Assembly: GCA_047518265.1 (NCBI GenBank)
Contig: JAKZRG010000015.1
Coordinates: forward strand, 124,001 to 188,000
Reading direction: 5' to 3'
Source: Oceanospirillum sp047518265
Lineage (GTDB): Bacteria > Pseudomonadota > Gammaproteobacteria > Pseudomonadales > Halomonadaceae
Length of the DNA: 64,000 nucleotides
The notes beneath the pieces are model-generated. The model worked only from the letters and a program-made list of their open reading frames with translations, did not search any database and was not told the origin of the DNA. Shown piece after piece: positions 53,241 through 62,045 of the stretch (its first letter is position 1; each line of letters starts with the position of its first letter). Both the position numbers and the translations under genes were made by a program.

Positions 53241-53410
53241 AATAGATCGCTTTTTGACAATCATGCTCATCCCAATAGTGTTTCATTGGCGAGAAAGAAG
53301 CACTGGAATCGACTTTATATTGACGAGACGTTGGTTCAAATTATTACTTCTTTGACCGGGTATGAGTAAAAGACCAATAACAAGAAACTGAATTTTTCAC
53401 AGGCAGAATC

Positions 53411-55675
53411 ATGGTAAAAGTACGCGAAGATCAGCCCATCAATCCTGATGGTAGCGTTAATATCTCCGGTTGGTTAATCCGTCTTCAGGATGACGTCGCA
53501 TTGACGCACCCTGAACGAGTTGAGGCAGCTTGTGAGCTAGCCCAACGATTGGAGCTTGATGCTGCCAGTAATAGCGAAAATGCATGGTCAGCCTCGGGCT
53601 CCAGCAGTTTTCGTACCGGTCTGGAAATGGCTGATATTCTCGGTGAGCTGCAGATGGACGAAGACACCTTGATTGCAGCGATACTTTACCGAGCGATACG
53701 AGAAGAACAGATTAAGCTGTCTGAGGTTGAAGAACAGTTTGGTGCTACGGTGAGTAAATTGATTCACGGTGTCACGGAGATGGCCGCTATTAGCCAGATC
53801 CAGATGCCAGAAGACGGCACTGTTTTTGGTCAGAATAAAAGTCAGCTAGAAAATCTGCGTAAGATGTTAGTCACCATGATTGATGATGTGCGAGTAGCAC
53901 TGATCAAACTGGCGGAGCGTACCTGCGCGATTCGAGAAGTGAAAAAAGCCCCCCGTGACAAGCGATTGCGAGTGGCGCGAGAAGTGTTTGAGATCTATGC
54001 CCCTCTGGCCCATCGCTTAGGCATCGGTTATATCAAGTGGGAGTTAGAAGATCTCTCTTTTCGGTATCTGGAAGAGGATCAGTATAAAAGCATTGCTCGC
54101 CTGTTATCAGAAAAACGTTTGGATCGTACGGAATACATCGCCAAGGTGCTTGACCTATTAAGAGGCAAGTTAGAAGCAGAAGGTATAGAACCTGAGGTCA
54201 ATGGTCGGGCCAAGCATATCTATAGCATCTGGCGCAAAATGCAGCGTAAGAATATTGAATTCTCAGAAGTCTACGATGTGCGTGCGGTACGGATATTGGT
54301 ACCTAATGTTAAAGACTGTTATACCGCCTTGGGTGTGATTCATGGTGAGTGGCATCATATCCCCCATGAATTTGATGATTATATCGCTACGCCAAAAGAG
54401 AATGGCTACCGCTCCCTACATACCGCTGTTGTCGGGCCGGAAGGTAAAGTTTTAGAAGTACAGATCCGTACTCATGATATGCACGAAGAAGCGGAACTGG
54501 GCGTTTGTGCTCATTGGTTATATAAGGGCACAGATACCAATCAGACCAGTGACAGTTACGAAGAAAAAATCGCTTGGTTGCGTCAGGTACTGGAATGGCA
54601 TGAAGAAGTGGGCGATGCCAATGGTCTGCGTGAAGAGCTGCGTAATGATGTGGCACCGGATCGTATTTACATCTTCACACCTGATGGTCACGTAGTGGAT
54701 CTTCCCCATGATGCCACACCGGTGGATTTTGCCTATAGAGTGCATACCGAAGTAGGCCATCGCTGTCGTGGTGCTAAGGTCAATGGTCGTATTGTGCCTT
54801 TAACCTATCACCTTAAAACCGGTGATCAAGTTGAGGTACTGACCTCAGAAAATACTCGCCCGAGCCGGGACTGGTTAAATCCTGCGCTGGGTTATGCTCT
54901 GACATCCCGTACCCGAGCCAAGATTCAGAGCTGGTTTAAGCTACAAGACAGAGATCAGAATATTGTCGAAGGCCGCCAACAGCTGGAGAAAGAGTTTAAA
55001 CAGCTGGGGCTGAGTGGTCTGGACCTGGCTAAGTTGGCCAAAGCGGTCAACTACAATTCTAACGAAGATATGTATGCAGCCATTGGTGCCGGTGATCTGC
55101 GTACCGGGCAGGTACTCAGTGTTGCTCAGAATCTGTTTGGTGAAACGGATGACGAGGAGCAACTTGAAAAACTGTTAATGCATCGCCGGTATCATCAGGG
55201 CAGTAAAAATGCCGATGATATTACGATCTTTGGTGTGGGTAATCTGATGACACAGATCGCCAAGTGTTGTCACCCTGTACCGGGGGATGACATTGTGGGT
55301 TATATCACGGTAGGTCGTGGCGTTTCTATTCACCGTCAAGATTGCGGCAATGCCTTACAGCTGACCACTGAAGATCCTCATCGTATGATTAATGTGGAAT
55401 GGGGCGAAAAAACTCAGCATATGTATTCCGTGGACGTACGGGTACGTGCTTGGGATCGTTCTGGTTTATTGCGGGATATTATGTCCGTATTGGCTAACGA
55501 AAAGGTTAACGTTCTTTCTGTAAACACTCTGACGGATAAAAAAGAGAATCAGGCGAATATTCTGATTACTCTGGAGGTTGAAGGGCTGCAGGTATTGGGC
55601 CGAGTGTTGAACAGAACGGAGCAGCTACCGAACATTCTGGAAGTGCAGCGTTTTTCTGAAAAACGCTCCAGTTAG
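53411..55675 (+). CDS. relA: GTP pyrophosphokinase RelA
   Basis: RelA makes (p)ppGpp on stalled ribosomes during amino acid starvation. The 754-residue protein has an inactive HD domain (AAILYRAIREE in place of the HDxxED motif of SpoT), the synthetase domain (GRAKHIYSIWRKM, EVYDVRAVRILV), a TGS domain (RIYIFTPDGHVVDLP), and a C-terminal ACT domain. Its degenerate HD motif separates it from bifunctional SpoT. mazG, often next in Pseudomonas, is absent. Confidence 0.97.
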   Translation: MVKVREDQPINPDGSVNISGWLIRLQDDVALTHPERVEAACELAQRLELDAASNSENAWSASGSSSFRTGLEMADILGELQMDEDTLIAAILYRAIREEQIKLSEVEEQFGATVSKLIHGVTEMAAISQIQMPEDGTVFGQNKSQLENLRKMLVTMIDDVRVALIKLAERTCAIREVKKAPRDKRLRVAREVFEIYAPLAHRLGIGYIKWELEDLSFRYLEEDQYKSIARLLSEKRLDRTEYIAKVLDLLRGKLEAEGIEPEVNGRAKHIYSIWRKMQRKNIEFSEVYDVRAVRILVPNVKDCYTALGVIHGEWHHIPHEFDDYIATPKENGYRSLHTAVVGPEGKVLEVQIRTHDMHEEAELGVCAHWLYKGTDTNQTSDSYEEKIAWLRQVLEWHEEVGDANGLREELRNDVAPDRIYIFTPDGHVVDLPHDATPVDFAYRVHTEVGHRCRGAKVNGRIVPLTYHLKTGDQVEVLTSENTRPSRDWLNPALGYALTSRTRAKIQSWFKLQDRDQNIVEGRQQLEKEFKQLGLSGLDLAKLAKAVNYNSNEDMYAAIGAGDLRTGQVLSVAQNLFGETDDEEQLEKLLMHRRYHQGSKNADDITIFGVGNLMTQIAKCCHPVPGDDIVGYITVGRGVSIHRQDCGNALQLTTEDPHRMINVEWGEKTQHMYSVDVRVRAWDRSGLLRDIMSVLANEKVNVLSVNTLTDKKENQANILITLEVEGLQVLGRVLNRTEQLPNILEVQRFSEKRSS

Positions 55676-55694
55676 TTGCTCTGAGTGTGGTTCT

Positions 55695-55732
55695 TAAAAC
55701 GGTTATCATCGAAGGTGGTAGCCGTTTTTTTA
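55695..55732 (+). terminator. Terminator of relA
   Basis: AAAACGGTTATCA pairs with GGTGGTAGCCGTTTT, using two G-T pairs, and is followed by a T-run. It lies 20 bp past the relA stop. Confidence 0.88.
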
Positions 55733-55753
55733 TGTTCTCTTATTCTACCGGTA

Positions 55754-55857
55754 ATACCATTCCCGATAAATTGTTAATGATAACGACCTGCGAACACACT
55801 TAGATTGATCAGTCTTTTCCTTATTTTTCATCTATAAGGAGTTATCGGGATTGGTAT
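55754..55857 (-). mobile_element. MITE-like element, copy 4 (subfamily A)
   Basis: This 104-bp element begins ATACCATTCCCGATAA and ends TTATCGGGATTGGTAT. It is the reverse complement of copy 1 (985-1088) with only about three differences. It lies exactly between the relA terminator and the iron uptake locus. Confidence 0.88.
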
Positions 55858-55943
55858 AACTCAAGGGTTCTTAAAAATCCGGGTAGACTTCATTCTTCCT
55901 ATCGATAAATAAAATCGACCCAGATAAGCGATTGAGTAGAGTG

Positions 55944-55966
55944 AGAGCCTGATTTCTTCAGGCTCT
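55944..55966. terminator. Hairpin downstream of the TonB receptor gene
   Basis: AGAGCCTGA/TCAGGCTCT with a TTTCT loop lies about 100 bp past the receptor stop on the minus strand. Its T-run is weak, so it is a possible terminator or mRNA end-stabiliser. Apart from this, copy 4 and the relA terminator, the 391-bp gap holds nothing recognisable. Confidence 0.5.
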
Positions 55967-56066
55967 ATCTTGTCTCCATATTCTCTCCATAAGAAAACGT
56001 TAAACATATGATTAGAGAGTATCTATAAGATAGCACTTATGAATAAGTACCTATAAAAGGCTCGAT

Positions 56067-58139
56067 CTAAAGACTGATGGTGTAGCTCAGCATGGCGCTA
56101 ACCGGTGCGCCGTAACCGATATTGCTTTTACCTGTACCACCACCGGTTGCACCGATGTAATAGCTTTCATCCAGTACGTTATTCAGATTGAGCTGAACCT
56201 TATGTTGTCCGGTTTGATATGAAGCCATCATATCGACCACGGAGTAGGCATCCAGAGTAGCTGCTTCGTTTGATACGGTTCGATCCGAAACATAACGTGC
56301 CCCCCCAGCAAAGGTCCAGTTCAGATCCGGTGAGTAGCTAGACCAGACCGAGAAGGTTTGTTCCGGTACATCGTTTGGTCGTAGGCCGGAGTCTTTGTTT
56401 TCTGCATCCAGTAAGCTCAGGCCAGTGACCAGTTGCCATCTTGGTGTAATCGCACCGCGCATTTCCAGCTCGATACCTTGATGACGCTGTTTGTTGATAT
56501 CCGTTACGATGCCATCTGCATCGGTATCGGGTGTTTCTTTATTGATTCGGAATAGAGAAGAGCTTAACTGTAGCCGTTTGTCCATCAGCTCCAATTTAAA
56601 CCCTACCTCTTGTAATTCACTTTCCTGTAACGCCTGTTTGCTGGGTGAGGTATAGATACCTGCCCAAGGGACTTGGTAGGAACGGCCCCAGCTAGCGTAT
56701 AAATTTAAATCATCATTGGCCTGATACACTGCGGCAAGACGTGGACTAACCTCTGATTGTTCGAAAGAAACAGTCGAACCCCCAGCTTTTCGGCTGGTTT
56801 CTATGCTGTCATATCTGAGCCCTGCGATAAGTTGCAGATCCTGGTTCAGACGGTAGATATCCTGCAGATAGACAGAGCGGCTGTTAACTTTATTATCGCT
56901 ACTGGTGGCAGGATCGATGGTGGGGTTATCCTGAGCAGAGGTATCTGGATTATCCAAATCAGTGAGCTCTAGGGAGAGATTCCCCATGGCAAAAGTCCGC
57001 TCCATAGTGGCCATTTCTGCGCCAATCAGCCATTGATGGGCACCCTGTTCACCGGTTAACTCACTTTGGAAGCCATAATCATTTTGAGGATCGTAGTGGA
57101 AGGTGCGGATGAAACGATCCACTTGGTTATCATTGACGCCCTTAATACGGGTACCGGACTGGGTAATATCGATGGTGCTGTAATAGAGTTTATTTTTCAG
57201 AACCAGCTTGTCTGTTAACTGAGACTCAGATGCCAGAGTGGTGCGAAGGGTTTTATTGTTCTGGCTATCACTGGCACTGCCATAAAAACGACTGCGCTCA
57301 GTATCGATAGGTTTTCCATCGATAGAAGGGACACCACGATAGGGCATCTGGTCTTGCTCTAGGTATTCCAAGTCTAGATCTATGGTATTGGCTGCATTAA
57401 TCTTCCAACGTAGGCTAGGAGCAATAAACAGCGTATTGCCGTCAACGTGATCAACAAAAGAATCCTGTTGTTTATACTCTAAATTAATACGTCCATTGAC
57501 GTTGTCACTGAGCTGATCGCCCACATCTGCAGAGATCCCACCATGATTAAAGCTTCCGGCGCTGAGTGTCAGTTCTGTAATCGGTTTACCATCGGCTTGC
57601 TTGGTGACTAGATTAACCAGACCACCCGCTGATCCTCGGCCATAAAGCGCTCCTGCGACTCCTTTAATAACCTCAACCCGTTCAACATTAGCCATGCTGC
57701 GAAAACCTTGGTTACCTCCGGCGTCACGCAGACCATTACGGTAAATATCATACATGGCTTCAAAGCCACGAATGCTGAATTGATCTCGGGAGCCTTCACC
57801 CAATGTCAGCCCTATACCGGGAATATGTTTCACAGCATCGTTTAGTTGCATGACTCCGCGCTCATCCAGTTCCTGTTCGGTGACGATGGAAATAGATTGC
57901 GGTGTATCTTGCCAACTGAGAGGAATTTTCAGACCGGATTGGTTATTGGAGTAGCTGGCCTGTTGTCCGGTAATGGTTACAACATCCGATTGTTCCTGCT
58001 CAGCGGCCAGAGCTTGGCTGCTTAGGGCGCACGCTATGGCAAATGCCAATGGCCGAATGCTGTTCTGTTGCTTCAGTGTTGAAACCTTAGCTGAGTTTTG
58101 TACCGGAAAGGTGATTTTGTTGGCTGTAAAACAGTGCAT
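56067..58139 (-). CDS. TonB-dependent siderophore receptor
   Basis: This 690-residue outer-membrane receptor imports a ferric siderophore using TonB energy. A long signal region ends near residue 45 (ACALSSQALA). The plug domain follows directly (DTPQSISIVTEQELDERGVMQLNDAVKHIPG, then RGFEAMYDIYRNGLRDAG and RVEVIKGVAGALYGRGSAGG), then the 22-strand barrel. No N-terminal STN signalling domain is present, so FecI/FecR-type control is unlikely. The last residue is Leu rather than the usual aromatic. GGGAGG lies 8 bases before the ATG. A Fur box and a palindromic operator lie upstream. The siderophore is unknown. Confidence 0.93.
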   Translation of the reverse strand: MHCFTANKITFPVQNSAKVSTLKQQNSIRPLAFAIACALSSQALAAEQEQSDVVTITGQQASYSNNQSGLKIPLSWQDTPQSISIVTEQELDERGVMQLNDAVKHIPGIGLTLGEGSRDQFSIRGFEAMYDIYRNGLRDAGGNQGFRSMANVERVEVIKGVAGALYGRGSAGGLVNLVTKQADGKPITELTLSAGSFNHGGISADVGDQLSDNVNGRINLEYKQQDSFVDHVDGNTLFIAPSLRWKINAANTIDLDLEYLEQDQMPYRGVPSIDGKPIDTERSRFYGSASDSQNNKTLRTTLASESQLTDKLVLKNKLYYSTIDITQSGTRIKGVNDNQVDRFIRTFHYDPQNDYGFQSELTGEQGAHQWLIGAEMATMERTFAMGNLSLELTDLDNPDTSAQDNPTIDPATSSDNKVNSRSVYLQDIYRLNQDLQLIAGLRYDSIETSRKAGGSTVSFEQSEVSPRLAAVYQANDDLNLYASWGRSYQVPWAGIYTSPSKQALQESELQEVGFKLELMDKRLQLSSSLFRINKETPDTDADGIVTDINKQRHQGIELEMRGAITPRWQLVTGLSLLDAENKDSGLRPNDVPEQTFSVWSSYSPDLNWTFAGGARYVSDRTVSNEAATLDAYSVVDMMASYQTGQHKVQLNLNNVLDESYYIGATGGGTGKSNIGYGAPVSAMLSYTISL

Positions 58140-58178
58140 TGATGATGCCTCCCGTAAAAGTTGAGGGCATCATATTGG

Positions 58179-58190
58179 ATTGGCGCCAAT
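58179..58190. promoter_or_regulatory. Palindromic operator, copy 1 (candidate GntR site)
   Basis: The perfect 12-bp palindrome ATTGGCGCCAAT lies 40 bp upstream of the receptor ATG. The same 12 bases occur at 58941-58952 in the gntR/fecB-like divergent region. Placement in front of both transcripts next to a GntR gene suggests the regulator's operator. Confidence 0.7.
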
Positions 58191-58204
58191 ATGTAAATGC
58201 AATT

Positions 58205-58223
58205 GATAATGATTGTTATTAGC
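58205..58223. promoter_or_regulatory. Fur box upstream of receptor gene
   Basis: GATAATGATTGTTATTAGC matches the 19-bp Fur consensus GATAATGATAATCATTATC at 15 positions. It lies 66 bp upstream of the receptor ATG, between gntR and the receptor gene. Iron-replete repression by Fur is expected. Confidence 0.82.
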
Positions 58224-58228
58224 TGGAT

Positions 58229-58891
58229 TTATGTGTTCATAGGTAGATATTCTGTTTCTCTTGCGCGCTTCCAGCCGGTTAGATGCAGGTATATCAGGTG
58301 CTCAAGACGTAGTAAGTCTTTGTTTCTTAATGCTTCTACCATGGCAAAGTGTTCCTGGCAGGCTCTTTCTGAGTCATTGGCTTGATGCCAGCCTGGATTG
58401 CTAACCCTGAGCCCTTTCTCTCGCAGTGAGCGGATTTCTGCTGCTAGGAAGGGGTTATTGCAAAAGTCATAAAAATGCTTATGAAACAAAAAGTTACTTT
58501 CTATTAGTAGTCGTGTATTACCGCTCTGTAATGAATTACGAAAATCAATGGCATGGGCTTCTAATTGGGTTAACCCGTCATCAGTGATATGTTGCATGAC
58601 CTTTTTACAAGCGCCTTGCTCCAGCAGTAAACGGGTTTCTGTGATGAGATCTCTTTCCTCGGCACTGTGTTCTTTTATCTTGTGACCTTTGTAGGGCACA
58701 TGCTCCAGCTGACCACGCTGAGTGAGTAGTTCTAAAACCTGACGTACGGTAAAGCGATTGACCTCTAAGCGTTGTTCTAGCTCGTTTTGCCGTAGAAAAG
58801 CGCCGGTTTTCCAGCAGTTGGTCATAATATCGTGTTGCAATAGGTTGGCTAGTTGCTCTACTCGCTCCTGAGTTGACGATTTTTCTGTCAT
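58229..58891 (-). CDS. GntR family transcriptional regulator (FCD domain)
   Basis: This 220-residue regulator has an N-terminal winged helix (residues 8-70: LRQNELEQRLEVNRFTVRQVLELLTQRGQLEHVPYKG) and a C-terminal FCD domain. FCD domains in this family usually bind small carboxylates and often a metal through Asp and three His. Here the Asp position reads Asn (ESNFLFHKH), while the histidines in FHKH, QEHF and YLHL remain. The ATG at 58891 is chosen because GGAGGG lies 6 bases upstream; an ATG six codons earlier has no such site. It is divergent from the ABC transporter genes and upstream of the receptor gene. Confidence 0.9.
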   Translation of the reverse strand: MTEKSSTQERVEQLANLLQHDIMTNCWKTGAFLRQNELEQRLEVNRFTVRQVLELLTQRGQLEHVPYKGHKIKEHSAEERDLITETRLLLEQGACKKVMQHITDDGLTQLEAHAIDFRNSLQSGNTRLLIESNFLFHKHFYDFCNNPFLAAEIRSLREKGLRVSNPGWHQANDSERACQEHFAMVEALRNKDLLRLEHLIYLHLTGWKRARETEYLPMNT

Positions 58892-58940
58892 CAGTTCCCT
58901 CCGATACATTAAGGTGAAATTGAGATGAGAATGTTATCAA

Positions 58941-58952
58941 ATTGGCGCCAAT
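58941..58952. promoter_or_regulatory. Palindromic operator, copy 2 (candidate GntR site)
   Basis: ATTGGCGCCAAT, identical to the site at 58179-58190, lies 50 bp upstream of the gntR start in the spacer shared with the fecB-like gene. It is placed to control gntR itself and possibly the ABC operon. A weaker Fur-like match (GTAAACAATTAGCATTAAG) lies nearer the fecB-like start, at about 59071-59089. Confidence 0.7.
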
Positions 58953-59114
58953 AATGCCTGTTTAATGTAGACTAAGCTGGGTTTAGGGCCCTGAAATCTA
59001 CGCAGAAAAGCGGGTTATGCTGTTGCCGCCCGAGTTTACAGGTTGTTTGTATTTATTGCAGAAGTTAATGTAAACAATTAGCATTAAGCTTTGTTTTTGC
59101 TTCAAGGATGTAAG

Positions 59115-60089
59115 ATGTTGCTTCGTCGGGAATATTTATTGGTTCTCTGTGTGCTGTTCAGTCTACTGTTGTCCTGTCTCCTACTACCTGATTTCGCGCA
59201 GGCTAGAACCCTAGCCGATGCTGGTGATGGCCTTGACCTGAGTGCTGTTCAGGAGCCAAAAAGAGTGGTGGTTTTGGAGTACTCTTTTCTGGATGCCGTT
59301 GTACTGTCAGGCATTAGTCCAGTCGGCATTGCCGATGATAATAAGCCTGAATTGATTTTACCCTCGCTTCGTCAGCAACTGTCTGATTATCAGTCTGTAG
59401 GTTTACGGGGCCAGCCTAACTTAGAAACGATTGCCAGTTTAAAACCCGATCTGATTATTGCTGATAAGCTGCGTCATAGTGCTATTTATGATGAATTGAA
59501 ACACATTGCTCCCACTCTTTTACTGCTCAGCTATGGTGCAGAATATCAAGATCTCTTAAAGGACGCTGATACGATAGGGCAAGCTCTTGGCCGTTCTAAA
59601 CAGATGCAGCAACGCTTGCAACAGCATCAAAGCAATATGGATGACTTATCCGAACAATTAAAAAGCTCGGAGCGTTTACTATTTGCTGTGGCCAGTGAAC
59701 GGGGCGTTACTGTGCATGCCAGTCGTGCTTTTGCCAGCGGAGTTATGCAACGTCTTGGTTTGAAGGTTGCAGTACCTGCAGGGGATGACAGAGCTTATAT
59801 GAAGGTGAGCTTTGAACAGCTGGCCAGTATGAACCCGGATTGGTTATTTATAGGTGATTATAATGCGGATCAGGGTGGTGCGGATATTCTGAAACGATGG
59901 CAAGCTCATCCCTTATGGCCTATGTTGACCATTGCTAAGAAAAAACAGTTATTACTGGTAGATCCCAGTATTTGGTCACTGGGGCGAGGAGTATATGCTG
60001 CAGAACAGCTAGCACAGGACTTATTGACCAGTGGTATGCTTGATCGTCAGACGTTACAAGCTCGCTCGGCGCAGACGTTAGTGCAGTAA
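59115..60089 (+). CDS. Iron-siderophore ABC transporter, substrate-binding protein (FecB-like)
   Basis: This periplasmic binding protein delivers a ferric siderophore to the inner-membrane permease. The ATG at 59115, preceded by AAGGA, gives 324 residues with a signal peptide (LVLCVLFSLLLSCLLLPDFAQA). The mature protein has the class III pattern (RVVVLEYSFLDAVVLSGISPVGIADD, NLETIASLKPDLIIADK). It is closest to the FecB type, which binds Fe-citrate and other carboxylate siderophores, but the ligand is not proven. It is the first gene of a four-gene operon. Confidence 0.92.
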   Translation: MLLRREYLLVLCVLFSLLLSCLLLPDFAQARTLADAGDGLDLSAVQEPKRVVVLEYSFLDAVVLSGISPVGIADDNKPELILPSLRQQLSDYQSVGLRGQPNLETIASLKPDLIIADKLRHSAIYDELKHIAPTLLLLSYGAEYQDLLKDADTIGQALGRSKQMQQRLQQHQSNMDDLSEQLKSSERLLFAVASERGVTVHASRAFASGVMQRLGLKVAVPAGDDRAYMKVSFEQLASMNPDWLFIGDYNADQGGADILKRWQAHPLWPMLTIAKKKQLLLVDPSIWSLGRGVYAAEQLAQDLLTSGMLDRQTLQARSAQTLVQ

Positions 60090-60096
60090 TAATTTG

Positions 60097-61098
60097 ATGA
60101 TAACCGTTTCTTTGTCTAAGCAGATTGTCCTATCACTATTCTCTATTGTTGCTTTATTGGCCGGAATTGCAGCGGCAGCGATAGGTGCTTCAACCTTTAC
60201 CCTGACCTTAACTGATTTTGCTAGTGCCGTCTTTGGTGATGCCTCCTCTTTAGCATCACAGTTAATACTGACGGTACGCTTACCTAGAATATTGGTCGCA
60301 GCAGTGGCTGGTGCAGCACTGGCTATGGCAGGGGCTTTAATGCAGGGCATTACGCGTAACCCTTTAGCTTCACCGGCATTGTTTGGTATTAATGCTGGTG
60401 CCGCTTGTTTGCTGGTATTGACACAAACAGGACTGGTGGCCTGGTTATCAGGTCTACCGCTAATACTGGTTACAGCATTGGGGGCGGCTTTATCTGGTGC
60501 TTTAGTGTTGATGTTGGGCGGTGGAATTTCAGGACGTATTCATCCGGTACGTGTGGTATTGGCCGGTGTTGCCGTTACGGCATTATTAATGGCTTTAACC
60601 CGAACCCTATTGATTCTAGATGAACAAGCCCAGGCTGTACTCGACTGGTTGGCCGGTTCGTTAACGGATGTTGGCTGGGATCAATGGCACCAGCTATGGC
60701 CCTGGGTATTTGCCGCGGGTTTATTGTCCTTATTGATGGCGCAATCCATGAACCTCCTCGCTTTAGGAGAAGAGATGGCTTCAGGATTAGGTCTGTCACC
60801 GTTGAAGATACGTTTACAGGTTTCGGCTCTGGTGATTGTATTAGCCGCTTCTGTGGTTGCGGTAACGGGTCCTATCGCCTTTGTGGGGTTATTAGTTCCC
60901 CATCTGGCCCGACGTTTAGTGGGGGCTGATCATAGAATCTTATTGCCAATATCGGCTTTATTAGGCGCAACCCTGATGGTTTGGGCGGATTTGGTCTCCC
61001 GTTGGTTGGTTTTTCCTTCTGAAACTCCCGTAGGGTTGGTTACCGCTTTATTGGGTGCGCCCTGTTTTCTCTGGTTAACCAGTCGGGAGCAGCACTGA
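60097..61098 (+). CDS. Iron-siderophore ABC transporter permease (FecC-like)
   Basis: This 333-residue polytopic FecCD-family permease has the hallmark GAALAMAGALMQGITRNPLASPALFGINAG near 70-105 and VTGPIAFVGLLVPHLARRLVG near 250-275. About ten membrane helices are evident. A TTG lies one codon before the ATG. The stop codon shares bases with the next start (TGATG), so the two permeases are translationally coupled and form a heterodimer. Confidence 0.93.
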   Translation: MITVSLSKQIVLSLFSIVALLAGIAAAAIGASTFTLTLTDFASAVFGDASSLASQLILTVRLPRILVAAVAGAALAMAGALMQGITRNPLASPALFGINAGAACLLVLTQTGLVAWLSGLPLILVTALGAALSGALVLMLGGGISGRIHPVRVVLAGVAVTALLMALTRTLLILDEQAQAVLDWLAGSLTDVGWDQWHQLWPWVFAAGLLSLLMAQSMNLLALGEEMASGLGLSPLKIRLQVSALVIVLAASVVAVTGPIAFVGLLVPHLARRLVGADHRILLPISALLGATLMVWADLVSRWLVFPSETPVGLVTALLGAPCFLWLTSREQH

Positions 61099-62045
61099 TG
61101 TATCCTCGTCTGACATTTATTTTCTTACCTTTGATACTCGTCTGTGTGGCGATCAGTGGCGTGTTACTGGGTTCTCTGAATCTAACTTTAGCTATTGCAA
61201 GTGATCACCACATTCTTACGAATCTGCGCTTATCTCGGGTATTGGTGGCTTTATTAGCCGGTGCAGGTCTGGGGTTGTCTGGTGCTTTGATTCAAGGTGT
61301 CGTGCGTAACCCCTTGGCCTCACCGGACTTAATAGGTGTTACGGCAGGGGCAGGTTTGGCAGCTACTGGTCTACTGCTTATTTTTCCTGAGATAGCCTTT
61401 GCTTGGTTAATCCCTGCAGCGATTGTCGGAGCCTTATCGGCAATGGCTCTGATGTTATGGCTGGTGCGGGATCGCAGCTTAAACCCGACCCGTTTAGTTC
61501 TGGTGGGTATTGCTTTGAGTGCTTGGTTGGGGGCATTAACGGACTGGTTATTAGTGAGTCATCCGCAGCAGGTAAATGCTGCTCTGGTATGGCTAACGGG
61601 TAGTTTATGGGGGCGGGGCTGGACTCATGTTTGGATTTTATTGCCCTGGTTATTGGTATTGTTGCCTGTGACGCTGTTATTAGCTTTACGGCTGGATCTG
61701 CTGGCTCTGGGAGATGAGGCGGCAGAAGGTTTGGGCAGTAACGTTGAGCGTACTCGCAAACTGGCCCTACTGTTATCTGTGGCATTGGCTGCCGTCAGTG
61801 TCGCTGTTTGTGGTGCTATCAGTTTTGTCGGTTTGGTATCGCCTCATCTGGCTCGGTTGCTAGTAGGCGGTGCTCACCGCCGTTTATTACCGGTAGCGGC
61901 TATGATAGGGGCTTTGTTGGTGCTGGTGGCGGATATTTTAGCGCGAACTATTGCTCCGCCCATTGAATTACCGGCCGGTGTACTGACCTCGCTTATTGGA
62001 GCGCCCTATTTTCTCTTTTTATTAACGCGATATAGAGGCTGGTAA
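61098..62045 (+). CDS. Iron-siderophore ABC transporter permease (FecD-like)
   Basis: The second FecCD-family permease has 315 residues with GAGLGLSGALIQGVVRNPLASPDLIGVTAG and VCGAISFVGLVSPHLARLLVGG. It pairs with the preceding permease. Its stop overlaps the ATPase start (TAATG). Length and helix count are normal. Confidence 0.93.
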   Translation: MYPRLTFIFLPLILVCVAISGVLLGSLNLTLAIASDHHILTNLRLSRVLVALLAGAGLGLSGALIQGVVRNPLASPDLIGVTAGAGLAATGLLLIFPEIAFAWLIPAAIVGALSAMALMLWLVRDRSLNPTRLVLVGIALSAWLGALTDWLLVSHPQQVNAALVWLTGSLWGRGWTHVWILLPWLLVLLPVTLLLALRLDLLALGDEAAEGLGSNVERTRKLALLLSVALAAVSVAVCGAISFVGLVSPHLARLLVGGAHRRLLPVAAMIGALLVLVADILARTIAPPIELPAGVLTSLIGAPYFLFLLTRYRGW

